Shown: piece by piece, positions 1 through 7,632 of the stretch | Layout: every line of letters starts with the position of its first letter | Position numbering within the stretch: the first letter of the stretch is position 1 | NCBI RefSeq assembly: GCF_000238055.2 | Contig: NZ_KE148312.1 | Location: forward strand, 875,201-939,200 | Source: Oribacterium parvum ACB1 | GTDB taxonomy: Bacteria; Bacillota; Clostridia; Lachnospirales; Lachnospiraceae | Length of the DNA stretch: 64,000 nucleotides | Direction: 5' to 3' | Position numbers and translations under genes: made by a program | Notes under the pieces: model-generated | Databases searched by the model: none | Told to the model about the DNA's origin: nothing | What the model saw: only the letters and a program-made list of their open reading frames with translations

Positions 1-523
1 GCGCCAAAGAAAGTAAATCCCCACTGGCATCCAAAATTGTTTTCACTCCCTTTTCATTGGCCTTTTGGATTAAATCCCGATAAATACTTCTCGGTACTCC
101 GGGCGGGACTGACCCATCTACAACAAGAATATCCGTTTTATCCCACTCTTTGTCCAATAGAGCAAGAAATCCCTCTACATCTTGTTCTGTAACTTCTCTC
201 CCTTTATCATTAAACTCACTCATCACTCTTTTTTCCGTGTCAAAAATCTTCACATTGACACGCAATGCTCCCGGAACAGAATATAAAGTATACGGGCAAT
301 GAATTTCCTTGAAAAATCGTTCTAATTTTTCTTTATCCTCCTGATAAGAAAAACCCGCCGCCTTATTCTGAATTCCCAGATTCTGTAGTGCAAGACTAAC
401 GTTGATTCCTTTTCCGGAAATATCCTCTTGCGTTCTTAAAACTTTGTTTGTTCCTCCATATAGAAATTTTTCAATTTCAATGGTGCGATCAACGCAAGGG
501 TTTAACGTTACTGTCAGAATCAC
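1..523 (-). CDS. PfkB-family sugar-phosphate kinase, 1-phosphofructokinase-like (3' part beyond window)
   Basis: The N-terminal 174 residues of a ribokinase/PfkB-type kinase; the rest lies outside the left edge. The protein begins MILTVTLNPCVDRTIEIEKF and carries the glycine motif GKGINVS near residue 38, as in 1-phosphofructokinase and tagatose-6-phosphate kinase, which transfer phosphate from ATP to a sugar phosphate. The start is GTG at 523, four bases overlapping the dhaL stop (GTGA) and preceded by GGGGGAAGAG, so translation is probably coupled to dhaL. It is the last visible gene of the rpiR-dhaK-dhaL unit. Which sugar phosphate it uses cannot be told from this fragment. Confidence 0.85.
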   Translation of the reverse strand, partial: MILTVTLNPCVDRTIEIEKFLYGGTNKVLRTQEDISGKGINVSLALQNLGIQNKAAGFSYQEDKEKLERFFKEIHCPYTLYSVPGALRVNVKIFDTEKRVMSEFNDKGREVTEQDVEGFLALLDKEWDKTDILVVDGSVPPGVPRSIYRDLIQKANEKGVKTILDASGDLLSLA

Positions 524-1164
524 TGCTCTTCCCCCTTTACAAAATCAGCCATGGCCTGAAAGATAATATACACGGAAGTTGCACCGGCATCCTGCAGTCC
601 AATTGCCTTTTCCCCAAAATACTTCGCCCTTCCAAAACGTGCCTTAATGGTCTTGGTATATTCCATACCTTTCTTTGCTGCTTCAGCCGCCTTCTGTAAG
701 CCTTCTGTTAAATCCAAACCGTCTTCACTACCTTCTTTCAAAGCAAGCACAGCCGGCTCCAGCGCATCCACCATGGTCTTGTCTCCCACTTTCGCTTTTC
801 CTCTTTTCTTTAGAGAAGCAAGGGAAGTGAAGAATACTTCTGCAAAATCCTTCAAAGAGAATGTATCTCTTTCCTCTCGTTTCACAATGCCCGAGATAAA
901 CACCGTTCCAAAAAGTACACCCGATGCACCGCCCATAGTATCTAACAAACAAGTTCCTACGGCTTGGAAAACCTCTTCACAAGATCGTGGATAGAAGGTC
1001 TCCAACATTCGTTCCACGGCAAGAAACCCTCGCTTCATGCCCGTACCATGGTCACCATCCCCAATCTTTAAATCTATTTCCGTAAGATAAGGCTCTGCTT
1101 CCACAATTCTCTTCGCTACGGACTTCATCATTTCTTTTAGTTGTTCTTTATTCAATTCGTTCAT
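520..1164 (-). CDS. dhaL: DhaL-like ADP-binding subunit of a dihydroxyacetone-type kinase (set 1)
   Basis: 214 residues, the normal DhaL length. The acidic magnesium/nucleotide motif is intact (IDLKIGDGDHGTGMKRGF near residue 30), as is the GGASGVLFG loop near residue 95. In PTS-type dihydroxyacetone kinases DhaL holds ADP and passes phosphate from DhaM to the sugar bound on DhaK. No dhaM lies in this window, so the donor is unknown. It follows the DhaK-like gene at 1204 after about 40 bases and overlaps the PfkB kinase. A second, less similar DhaL lies at 7633. Confidence 0.85.
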   Translation of the reverse strand: MNELNKEQLKEMMKSVAKRIVEAEPYLTEIDLKIGDGDHGTGMKRGFLAVERMLETFYPRSCEEVFQAVGTCLLDTMGGASGVLFGTVFISGIVKREERDTFSLKDFAEVFFTSLASLKKRGKAKVGDKTMVDALEPAVLALKEGSEDGLDLTEGLQKAAEAAKKGMEYTKTIKARFGRAKYFGEKAIGLQDAGATSVYIIFQAMADFVKGEEQ

Positions 1165-1203
1165 AGTTTATCTACCCTACATCCGCTAAAGTAATCCGAA
1201 TTT

Positions 1204-2196
1204 TCAAATCTTTCTTTTATAGAACAGTGGAGAATATGCCTCTTGCCGATAAAAATCTCTATATTGCTCCTGTATTTTTAAGAAGGTGAGCGATAATCCT
1301 CCGGCTCCCTGTGTCGGAAAAAGAGACTGAACAAAAGTATCAAACACCTTTATCTTTTTACTCTGCAAGAACTCCTGCAAGCTATGTAGTAAGACACACT
1401 CCTCTAAAACGGTAGTTGCCTGAAAGGGATTCACAAAAACTGCAATCTCACTTCCTTCTTCTATCTGTAAGTCATGAATGAGAGGTTCCGCCAACTTTTC
1501 TATCATCTCCTCTGCAAGGGGAAGCTCTGTCCTTTCTTTTCCCATCTCTCCGTTAAATCCCATGCCGTATTCTACAAAACCATCCGGTAAATCATAGGCT
1601 TCTTTTCCTGTTTCAAAGACAAACGCAGGTGATGTTGTGACACTTGCTGTCGCCAGATTCCGGTTTAACTCTTCCCCAAGAGAAACCAGTTCATCCAGAC
1701 TAAGTCCTGCATCCCTCGCAGCGGAAAGAACCTTTAAGACAATGGTAACTCCGGCAATTCCTCGTCTTTCTTCTCTGTCAACAGCAGAATCTACATCATC
1801 TGAAACATAAATTTGTCTCGTTTTTATTCCTTCCAATTCTGCAAGTTCACTAACTAATTCAAAATTCAATACATCTCCGGCATGGTTCGTTGCGATACAC
1901 AGAACGCCTTTCTCATGGGGAAGCGCACGAATCGTCTTCAAAATACTTCCCGCTGCGGGTGCAGTAAAAACGTCCCCTAAAACACAGGCATCTGCCAGTC
2001 CTTCTCCTACGTAGCCAATCGGCCAAGGTTCATTCCCTGCTCCTGCCCCAATCAAAATAGAAACACCGGCTTTTTTACCTTTGTAGAGAATTACTTTTTG
2101 CCCTTCCAGACGTTCGAAAAGCGTCGGATAAGTTTCCGTATACCCGTTAATCATATCTTCAACGGCTTGATCGGTTCCATTATGTATACGATTCAT
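1204..2196 (-). CDS. divergent DhaK-like protein lacking both substrate-site histidines
   Basis: 330 residues with the DhaK fold signature: the glycine loop GAGAGNEPWPIGYVGEG near residue 52, Asp108 in NHAGDVLNF, and the C-terminal VNPFQATTVLEE segment. Canonical DhaK binds dihydroxyacetone through one histidine in GxGHEP and a second in GIHGEPG that forms the covalent hemiaminal. Here these positions are Asn55 (GAGNEP) and Asn215 (GFNGEMG). The paralogue at 8296 has His55 and His217. The protein may therefore bind a different ligand non-covalently or act as a sensor or partner. It is followed by its own DhaL and a PfkB kinase and preceded by rpiR. It is not simply DhaQ of lactococci, which to my knowledge keeps the covalent histidine. 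Confidence 0.85.
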   Translation of the reverse strand: MNRIHNGTDQAVEDMINGYTETYPTLFERLEGQKVILYKGKKAGVSILIGAGAGNEPWPIGYVGEGLADACVLGDVFTAPAAGSILKTIRALPHEKGVLCIATNHAGDVLNFELVSELAELEGIKTRQIYVSDDVDSAVDREERRGIAGVTIVLKVLSAARDAGLSLDELVSLGEELNRNLATASVTTSPAFVFETGKEAYDLPDGFVEYGMGFNGEMGKERTELPLAEEMIEKLAEPLIHDLQIEEGSEIAVFVNPFQATTVLEECVLLHSLQEFLQSKKIKVFDTFVQSLFPTQGAGGLSLTFLKIQEQYRDFYRQEAYSPLFYKRKI

Positions 2197-2219
2197 TTCC
2201 TTCCTCCCTGCTTTTCTTT

Positions 2220-3095
2220 TTATTTCACATGCTCAGCATGAATTTCATTGGAAAAAGTTTTAAAATAGCTGATATTTTTCTTCTCATTTTTCCTTGCCAC
2301 CAGCATGTATATACAATCCACCATGACAAGCTGTGCAAGATTCTCACTCGACGGATCAAATAGGTTCCCATCCTGTGCATTATAGTCATATGCACTGAAC
2401 AAAGTATAATCCGACACCTTTGACAGTGGAGACTCCTTAATGCTACTAATTCCCACTACCTTTATTCCTCTTTTTTTTGCCCTTTTTGCACCTTCTACTA
2501 CAGACTTACTTAAGCCAAAATTACTCACACAAATCAGTAAGTCTTTTTCTTCCAAAATCGAGGTTATATTCACAATTTCATGCGAATCACTAAACTTCAT
2601 AATGGGATAACCAATTCGATAAAGCCTTGAAAAAAGGGCTTCCACTGTAATCTTAGATCTTCCAACTCCAATGACCGCAATCCTTCTGGCCTTATGGATT
2701 AAGTCTGCCACCTTCTGTATCAGTGAAAAATCCAAAATCCCCCAAGTTTCTTCCAACTCTCTTACACTCTTTGAAAAGATAGTTTTACAAATTGAATAAG
2801 CGTCTCCACTAATTGTTTCCCCATTATAATTCAGCTCACTCTTAGCTTGTCTTTTCTCCTCTCCTTGCTTCTCTAATACAATAGGTAAACGAAAATCACG
2901 AAATTCTTTGTACCCCATCATCTTTACAAATCTACTTACAGATGCAGTACTAACCCCACTTCTTTGCGCTAACTCGCTAGCCCTTTCGACACCTTCTATC
3001 TCATCCGTATCTATTAGATAATCTGCAATCTTCTGCATTGCTTCATTCATTTGAGGATATAATGACTTTATTTCTGTAATCACTGATTGGCGCAC
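2220..3095 (-). CDS. RpiR/MurR-family transcriptional regulator (HTH plus SIS domain)
   Basis: 291 residues. An N-terminal winged HTH (residues 1-75, with ASELAQRSGVSTASVSRF) is followed by a SIS sugar-phosphate-binding domain (about residues 125-265, with IAVIGVGRSKITVEAL and ICVSNFGLSKSVVEGA). Members of this family usually repress sugar-phosphate catabolic genes and respond to a phosphosugar. The start is GTG at 3095, preceded by GAAAGGAACGG. It heads the minus-strand unit rpiR-dhaK-like-dhaL-pfkB, with a strong promoter and an inverted repeat directly upstream, so autoregulation is likely. The inducer is unknown. Confidence 0.9.
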   Translation of the reverse strand: MRQSVITEIKSLYPQMNEAMQKIADYLIDTDEIEGVERASELAQRSGVSTASVSRFVKMMGYKEFRDFRLPIVLEKQGEEKRQAKSELNYNGETISGDAYSICKTIFSKSVRELEETWGILDFSLIQKVADLIHKARRIAVIGVGRSKITVEALFSRLYRIGYPIMKFSDSHEIVNITSILEEKDLLICVSNFGLSKSVVEGAKRAKKRGIKVVGISSIKESPLSKVSDYTLFSAYDYNAQDGNLFDPSSENLAQLVMVDCIYMLVARKNEKKNISYFKTFSNEIHAEHVK

Positions 3096-3123
3096 AATCG
3101 TTCCGTTCCTTTCTTGTATATTT

Positions 3124-3165
3124 GTTTCACGAAATAAATATACAGTAATTTTTATTTCATGAACA
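3124..3165. promoter_or_regulatory. inverted-repeat operator candidate for the RpiR regulator
   Basis: Two 15-base arms (3124-3138 GTTTCACGAAATAAA and 3151-3165 TTTATTTCATGAACA) match as an inverted repeat at 13 of 15 positions. Each arm also contains a small TTTC/GAAA-like dyad. The repeat touches the -10 box and covers the expected transcription start, a position suited to repression. Assignment to the adjacent RpiR protein is inference. Confidence 0.5.
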
Positions 3166-3193
3166 CTTTATTCTTATTATTCAAAAATGTCAA
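3165..3193 (-). promoter_or_regulatory. sigma-A promoter of the rpiR-dhaK-like-dhaL-pfkB unit
   Basis: On the minus strand a perfect -35 TTGACA (3193-3188) is followed by a 17-base spacer and -10 TAAAGT (3170-3165). The rpiR start lies about 70 bases downstream. Confidence 0.7.
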
Positions 3194-3292
3194 TTACTGT
3201 AAAAGATTTTCGTAGAATCAGACAAGAATACCAAGAGATTTTATGCAAAATAACCGATTAATGATCCAAGATAACTACATAGTGAACTCTAT

Positions 3293-3335
3293 AAAAAAAC
3301 GATAAATCCGATTTGTACAGACTTATCGTTTTTTT
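3293..3335. terminator. bidirectional hairpin terminator
   Basis: A perfect 13-base inverted repeat (3293-3305 with 3323-3335) has runs of seven A and seven T at its ends. On the minus strand it ends the DhaR-like/small-ORF transcript. The stop codon of the small ORF lies inside the 5' arm. Confidence 0.75.
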
Positions 3336-3496
3336 ATATTTATAACTTTTTTCTCTGTTGTCTCTTCCAATGCCCCAAGTATTCCAAAATGCTTTTTATT
3401 AAGAAATCCGCTCTTAGTAAAAGCATCGGAAGAGTCTGCATCATCAATCTCAACAACACTCGGGCGAGTATAACGACTCCTTTCTTCCTCCTTCAC
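3323..3496 (-). CDS. small ORF of 57 residues coupled to the DhaR-like gene
   Basis: Not recognised. A GTG start at 3496 overlaps the stop of the upstream regulator gene as GTGA, with GGAGAGG just upstream. The frame stays open for 57 codons and ends TAA within the arm of the terminator at 3293-3335. The product begins MKEEERSRYTRPSVVEIDD and ends KKVINIKKR, a charged soluble peptide without membrane segments. The coupling and exact end at a terminator suggest a real gene. A remnant of a longer regulator C-terminus displaced by a frameshift is the main alternative. Confidence 0.45.
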   Translation of the reverse strand: MKEEERSRYTRPSVVEIDDADSSDAFTKSGFLNKKHFGILGALEETTEKKVINIKKR

Positions 3497-5142
3497 CCTC
3501 TCCGCCTTTTATATTCCAGTTGATACTTCTCTATTTTCCTATAAAAGCTACTTCTGGAAATACCAAGCCTATGGCAGATTTGCTGTACCGTATAATCCCC
3601 TTTTATCAATTGTTCCAAACCGGCTCTCTCCATTTCTTTTATACTGCCCTCATTTTCCAAAGACGCAAAGCTTCTATTCATGGCTGTATTATTTTTAAAA
3701 TAGCTTTCCAGACAAGTTTCTATAGTACTTAAGTCCTTCTTTCCAATCATTCGCCAAAGCTTTTGATATAGCTCCTCAATCCCCTTAATATCCTTCTCTC
3801 CATACATTTTACTGTAGTAAAGTACTCCGCTTCTGAAAAAGCGTTCAAATACAGCTCTGTTATTGTATACGCTCTGAAAATCCACTATTCTATTTTTTGT
3901 AATAATGCTGTATAAGCGATAAGAAAACAGGTGTGCATGAACCAATTCCTCCAAGTTTTCGTTAGTACAAAAAATAAATTGGATAGAAATCTCATCCTGC
4001 TCTCTTTTTTTCACCTTCTCCACTTCTTTTTCCAGATAACACGCTAATTTTTCCTGTACAGATAGTAGCATCTTTTCCGGTTGCACAATAATAAGGCTCC
4101 CTCCCTGCATCTGCCAAAGCATACCGCGCTCGCCGAACATGAAGCTTGTCATTAATTCTCTATACACATTCTGCATATAAATGACTCGGAGTTCCTTTAA
4201 GCGTCGTTCCGAGTAATTTACAATTGCTTTTCCTATCAACTCATTCAGAGCATTATCTTCACTTTGAATTAATATACACTCCTCTTTGCTGACTCTATTT
4301 TTACATTCTTCTATTGTTTCTTTCCCTACATATTTTGATAACCATGAAAAGGTAACCATAGTGCTGTTCGAGAAGATATTCAGTTCTTTTTGAATCTGGC
4401 TATAGGGCTTAAACTTACATAAGAATTCTTTCTTTTCTTCTTCTATAACAATCGGAATAATGCTGATGGTCCCATAAAATGAAAAAATTCCCCTTTCTAT
4501 GGTGATTTTAGCCTCTTCCACTACTTTCCCTTTTTGCAGATATTTATCCAGTTCCTCGGATAATTCCCGAATATTACCGATAGACTGTTCCAATGAAAAA
4601 ATAGAATGGAATGAAGCATTTTGGTAAATAATATTTCCAAAATGATCGCAGTAGAGTAGGGCATCCGGCAAAGCTGCAATAATGGATTCTACTCTTGTTA
4701 GCTTTTCTTTTAATTTCTTTTTCGATTGATGCTCTATGATTCTTTTTCCGATAAGCTCCGCCATGTTATCCATAAACATAAGAGTGGAATCTATTTTTTC
4801 AAAGAACTTTTTTCCTCTCTTTTTGCTGACAATTAAAGCAAGAGCTCCTATCACCTCCGTCTTATCGCGGATAGGAACTCCCACAAAACCGTCAATTTTA
4901 CATTGCGCATATCCCTTACACTCTTTGCATTTCGGAACAGACTCTCTGTTTTTTACATAGAACTGTTCTCCACTTTCTATGACCGTATAAATAAGAGAGC
5001 CATAGTCAATTTTTTGATACATATCATAAAAGACCAGCTTTTGCCCTAGCAAATTCAAATCTGAATCCACGATAATCACATCGATATTTAATACATCCGA
5101 GACTACATTTGCAAATTGATTCAAATAAGACTTGACTGCCAT
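3493..5142 (-). CDS. DhaR/AcoR-like activator with degenerate sigma-54-type AAA+ domain
   Basis: 549 residues. An N-terminal GAF-like sensor (about 1-145, with CKECKGYAQC near residue 72) is followed by a short coiled linker, a PAS-like domain (about 150-250, LPDALLYCDHFGNIIYQN), an AAA+-like region (about 265-480) and a C-terminal Fis-type HTH_8 (DYTVQQICHRLGISRSSFYR). In the AAA+ region the Walker A position reads QSEDNALNE rather than GESGTGKE, GAFTGA is missing, and the Walker B position reads SLIIVQPEK rather than LFLDEI. ATP-driven opening of sigma-54 promoters is therefore unlikely. E. coli DhaR, the activator of the dha operon, has the same architecture and works with sigma-70. The location between two dhaK/dhaL sets suggests control of the liv-dha operon. 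Confidence 0.8.
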   Translation of the reverse strand: MAVKSYLNQFANVVSDVLNIDVIIVDSDLNLLGQKLVFYDMYQKIDYGSLIYTVIESGEQFYVKNRESVPKCKECKGYAQCKIDGFVGVPIRDKTEVIGALALIVSKKRGKKFFEKIDSTLMFMDNMAELIGKRIIEHQSKKKLKEKLTRVESIIAALPDALLYCDHFGNIIYQNASFHSIFSLEQSIGNIRELSEELDKYLQKGKVVEEAKITIERGIFSFYGTISIIPIVIEEEKKEFLCKFKPYSQIQKELNIFSNSTMVTFSWLSKYVGKETIEECKNRVSKEECILIQSEDNALNELIGKAIVNYSERRLKELRVIYMQNVYRELMTSFMFGERGMLWQMQGGSLIIVQPEKMLLSVQEKLACYLEKEVEKVKKREQDEISIQFIFCTNENLEELVHAHLFSYRLYSIITKNRIVDFQSVYNNRAVFERFFRSGVLYYSKMYGEKDIKGIEELYQKLWRMIGKKDLSTIETCLESYFKNNTAMNRSFASLENEGSIKEMERAGLEQLIKGDYTVQQICHRLGISRSSFYRKIEKYQLEYKRRRG

Positions 5143-5240
5143 CGCACTCTCCTATTGCTTTAATTCATTGTCAAAGCAGAGCTGAACCGTATTTCTTCCA
5201 CTTTATTTTTGTTCCGGGAATATATTCATTATACTAAAAA

Positions 5241-5549
5241 GGGGCTGTAAAAAATCAAAATAATAAAGTAATTTTTGCAATATAGGTCTGAATGCAGGGT
5301 AGTCTGAGCCCGTCGGTACTTGCGAAAAACAAGAGAATCGAAGTTTTTCGCTTAGTATCCGTTATGTAAGGACAAACTTTTCATCAGAAAAGTTGTCCTG
5401 TACAAGACCAAGGTCCGCAGGGACTTGCTTTGCGAAGCAAAGTGAGCAGTGGTTAACAAAACCACTGCTCAGTCAGGCGAAGCTAGCGAAAGCGTGCCCA
5501 AGTTCAGACCTATATTGTTAAGAAAACTATTTTGATTTTTTACAGCCCC
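5241..5549 (+). repeat. structured intergenic repeat, copy A (long form)
   Basis: An outer perfect 22-base inverted repeat (5241-5262 with 5528-5549, beginning GGGGCTGTAAAAAATC) encloses an inner perfect 15-base one (5278-5292 with 5503-5517, CAATATAGGTCTGAA). Inside are a hairpin with arms GCGAAAAAC/GTTTTTCGC-like and the long-form cassette: hairpins at 5370-5398, 5409-5427, about 5428-5443 (CTTTGC-GAA-GCAAAG) and 5443-5471 (12-base perfect stem). It fills the 451-base gap between the MtaA-like gene (stop at 5594) and the DhaR-like gene (start 5142). A TATAAT box for the latter lies at 5233-5228, just outside the repeat edge, and the repeat arm may supply its -35 region. Related copies: 14317, 21418, 61684. 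Confidence 0.85.
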
Positions 5550-5593
5550 TTCTTTGTGACATTTTATACAGCACTGTATACAACTCTCAGAAT

Positions 5594-6607
5594 TTATCTC
5601 TTTTCCTTTGCATACTCTTCGGAAATATCTTTAATCCACTGGAGTCTTTCGAGATCAATATCCTCTCGGATGGTACAGTCAGCACCAAGTCCCACACCCT
5701 TAGTTCCACTCTCATCCAGAATACGATATATTTCTTTCTTAATCTCTTCCTTTGTTCCGGTATACAGAAGGCTTCCTTCCGCATTATCAAATCCACCGAA
5801 AACCGGCTTATTATTCAATATCTTTTTTCCCTCTGCAAGAGAAATATTCTCAGAATAAATCGCCCAGTTGAAAGCCTTTACGGGATAATCTTTATACCAT
5901 TCCAAACGGTTTGTATACTTTCCATATCCGCAAATGTGGAGGAGTACATTATCCGTATATTGAAGAATCTCGTTTAAAACTTCCAGATCCAATGGCTGTA
6001 CTCTTTCTTTATGCACTTCCTCGGTAAAGCTCTTGTCCTGTACACACTGCACACTGTAATAAATTCCGTCTACATCCGTTTCCGTAAACAGCCTCTTTAC
6101 AAGCGCCTTTGTATCCTCGGCGATGCGCTTTGCAACCATAATCATTGCCTTAGGATCTTCCTTAAAGAGTCTGGTAAACTTTGTAAAGTCCTCATCATAT
6201 TCCTCAAAGCGGAGACGAATATACTGTAGCGGAGAAAAGATATTATAGTATTTATAGACATCTTTTCCTGCATGAGCACAGATTTCCTTTACATAATCCA
6301 CCTGTGCCTGAATCCAAGGGTGATTCTCTCCGACAGATTGTACTTCCTTTAACTGCTCCAGTGTAGTAATGGTAGACTTGCAAAGAGACGGATGTCCAAA
6401 GAAACCGTCAGACATAATCTTTATAAAGTCCGGCTTTGCCTCATCGATGTATTTTTTTTGTTCTGCAACAACTGTCCTCATGATGCTTGGGTCTTCCCAT
6501 CCATAGTGGTTGTGAAAGGACACAAAGTGGTGCCAGAATCCGCCAATAACTCTTTCACCTTCTTCATTTGCCAAAAAAGCATTCATTAATTCTTTTCTGT
6601 TTTCCAT
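5594..6607 (-). CDS. uroporphyrinogen-decarboxylase-family protein, MtaA-like methyltransferase fold (copy 2)
   Basis: 337 residues with the URO-D TIM-barrel pattern (GFWHHF near residue 23, NIFSPLQYIRLRF near 122). The zinc-ligand pattern of methylcobamide:CoM methyltransferases is present as His224-x-Cys226 (LLHICGYG) and Cys311 (GLGADC). The role is therefore more likely methyl transfer or a related lyase step than haem synthesis. It starts two bases after the paralogue at 6610 and ends the liv-dhaKL operon. No corrinoid protein gene is visible nearby, so the methyl carrier, if any, is unknown. The two copies share the same motifs throughout and look like an old tandem duplication. Confidence 0.75.
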   Translation of the reverse strand: MENRKELMNAFLANEEGERVIGGFWHHFVSFHNHYGWEDPSIMRTVVAEQKKYIDEAKPDFIKIMSDGFFGHPSLCKSTITTLEQLKEVQSVGENHPWIQAQVDYVKEICAHAGKDVYKYYNIFSPLQYIRLRFEEYDEDFTKFTRLFKEDPKAMIMVAKRIAEDTKALVKRLFTETDVDGIYYSVQCVQDKSFTEEVHKERVQPLDLEVLNEILQYTDNVLLHICGYGKYTNRLEWYKDYPVKAFNWAIYSENISLAEGKKILNNKPVFGGFDNAEGSLLYTGTKEEIKKEIYRILDESGTKGVGLGADCTIREDIDLERLQWIKDISEEYAKEKR

Positions 6608-6609
6608 GT

Positions 6610-7632
6610 TTACTCTCCCTGTTCTCTATTCTTTTCCTGTGCACAGTAGGTTATCCAACGCAGACGTTCATTTGCAATGCTGTTCGGTACCGAGCAATCC
6701 GCTCCAAGGATGAAGGAGCGATATTCACTCTCCTCTATGCAATCCTCTGCAAATTTCTCTACATCCGCTCTATCACCTTCTGTTATCAAAGTTTTAGGAT
6801 TGTTATCAAAACCGCCGAGAATGCATTTTCCGGGGAATAATTTCCTTCCCTCCGACAAACTGACGCCTTCCGTATGTACTGCCCAGTTATACGCCCCTGC
6901 TTCGTAGTCTTTATAGAAGTCTAAATTGTTTTTGTGATGTGCATAGCCGCAAATATGGAGGATATTATAAGGACTTAATTCATTTGCAAGTTTTAACACG
7001 GCAAGCTCGTCTTCTCCCACGATTTCTTTGTAGGTCTTCTGATCATATTTCGGGCTCTGTACATTTTGCACACAGTAATAAATGCCATCCAGTTTTGTTT
7101 CAGTAAGGAGTTTTCTTACCAGTGTCTGAATATCCTTTCCGAGCTCTTTTCCCGCATGCTGCAACTCTTTAGGATAATTCTCTGCCAGATACACAAAGCG
7201 TTCAAAGTCCAAATCAAAAAATTCCAATCGGATTCGAATCCACTGTACAGGAGAAAAAATATTGTAAAAGCACATTACCTTGTCGGAAAAAAGCTCCGTC
7301 ATCTTTTTAAGATGCTCCACCTGCTCCGTAATCCAAGGATGATCTTCCGGGAGGCTTTTTATAGTGAGAAGGTCCTCCCCATTTCTGAGAGGATTTTCCA
7401 TCACAGTCGGATGCCCGATAAATGCATCATTCATAATCTTCATGATATCGGGCTTAACTTCCTCAAAAAACTTTTTATGCCCTTCTATGGCTCTTTCTTG
7501 TGCAGCCTTATCACCGGGCTTGGCAAACTGCTCCTTTTCCGGGAGGAAATGATGCCAGAATCCTGCAGGTACTTCCTGCATTTTTTCCCCGGAAAAAGCC
7601 ATTTTAACTAGATTTCTTTTGGATTCTTGCAT
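6610..7632 (-). CDS. uroporphyrinogen-decarboxylase-family protein, MtaA-like methyltransferase fold (copy 1)
   Basis: 340 residues, paralogous to the next gene: GFWHHFLPEKEQF near the N-terminus, NIFSPVQWIRIRL near residue 122, HICGYAHH and a late FILGADCSV giving the His-x-Cys...Cys zinc-ligand set of MtaA/CmuA-type enzymes. The ATG at 7632 directly follows the TAG of dhaL (TAGATG), so translation is tightly coupled to a sugar-kinase subunit. Canonical haem-pathway uroporphyrinogen decarboxylase is unlikely because no other haem gene is present and the operon is catabolic in character. The substrate is not identifiable. Confidence 0.75.
   Translation of the reverse strand: MQESKRNLVKMAFSGEKMQEVPAGFWHHFLPEKEQFAKPGDKAAQERAIEGHKKFFEEVKPDIMKIMNDAFIGHPTVMENPLRNGEDLLTIKSLPEDHPWITEQVEHLKKMTELFSDKVMCFYNIFSPVQWIRIRLEFFDLDFERFVYLAENYPKELQHAGKELGKDIQTLVRKLLTETKLDGIYYCVQNVQSPKYDQKTYKEIVGEDELAVLKLANELSPYNILHICGYAHHKNNLDFYKDYEAGAYNWAVHTEGVSLSEGRKLFPGKCILGGFDNNPKTLITEGDRADVEKFAEDCIEESEYRSFILGADCSVPNSIANERLRWITYCAQEKNREQGE

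Noticed and set aside
5594-7632. Haem-pathway uroporphyrinogen decarboxylase (hemE)
   Set aside because: Presence of the MtaA-type zinc ligands and a catabolic operon without haem genes make a methyltransferase-like role more likely.
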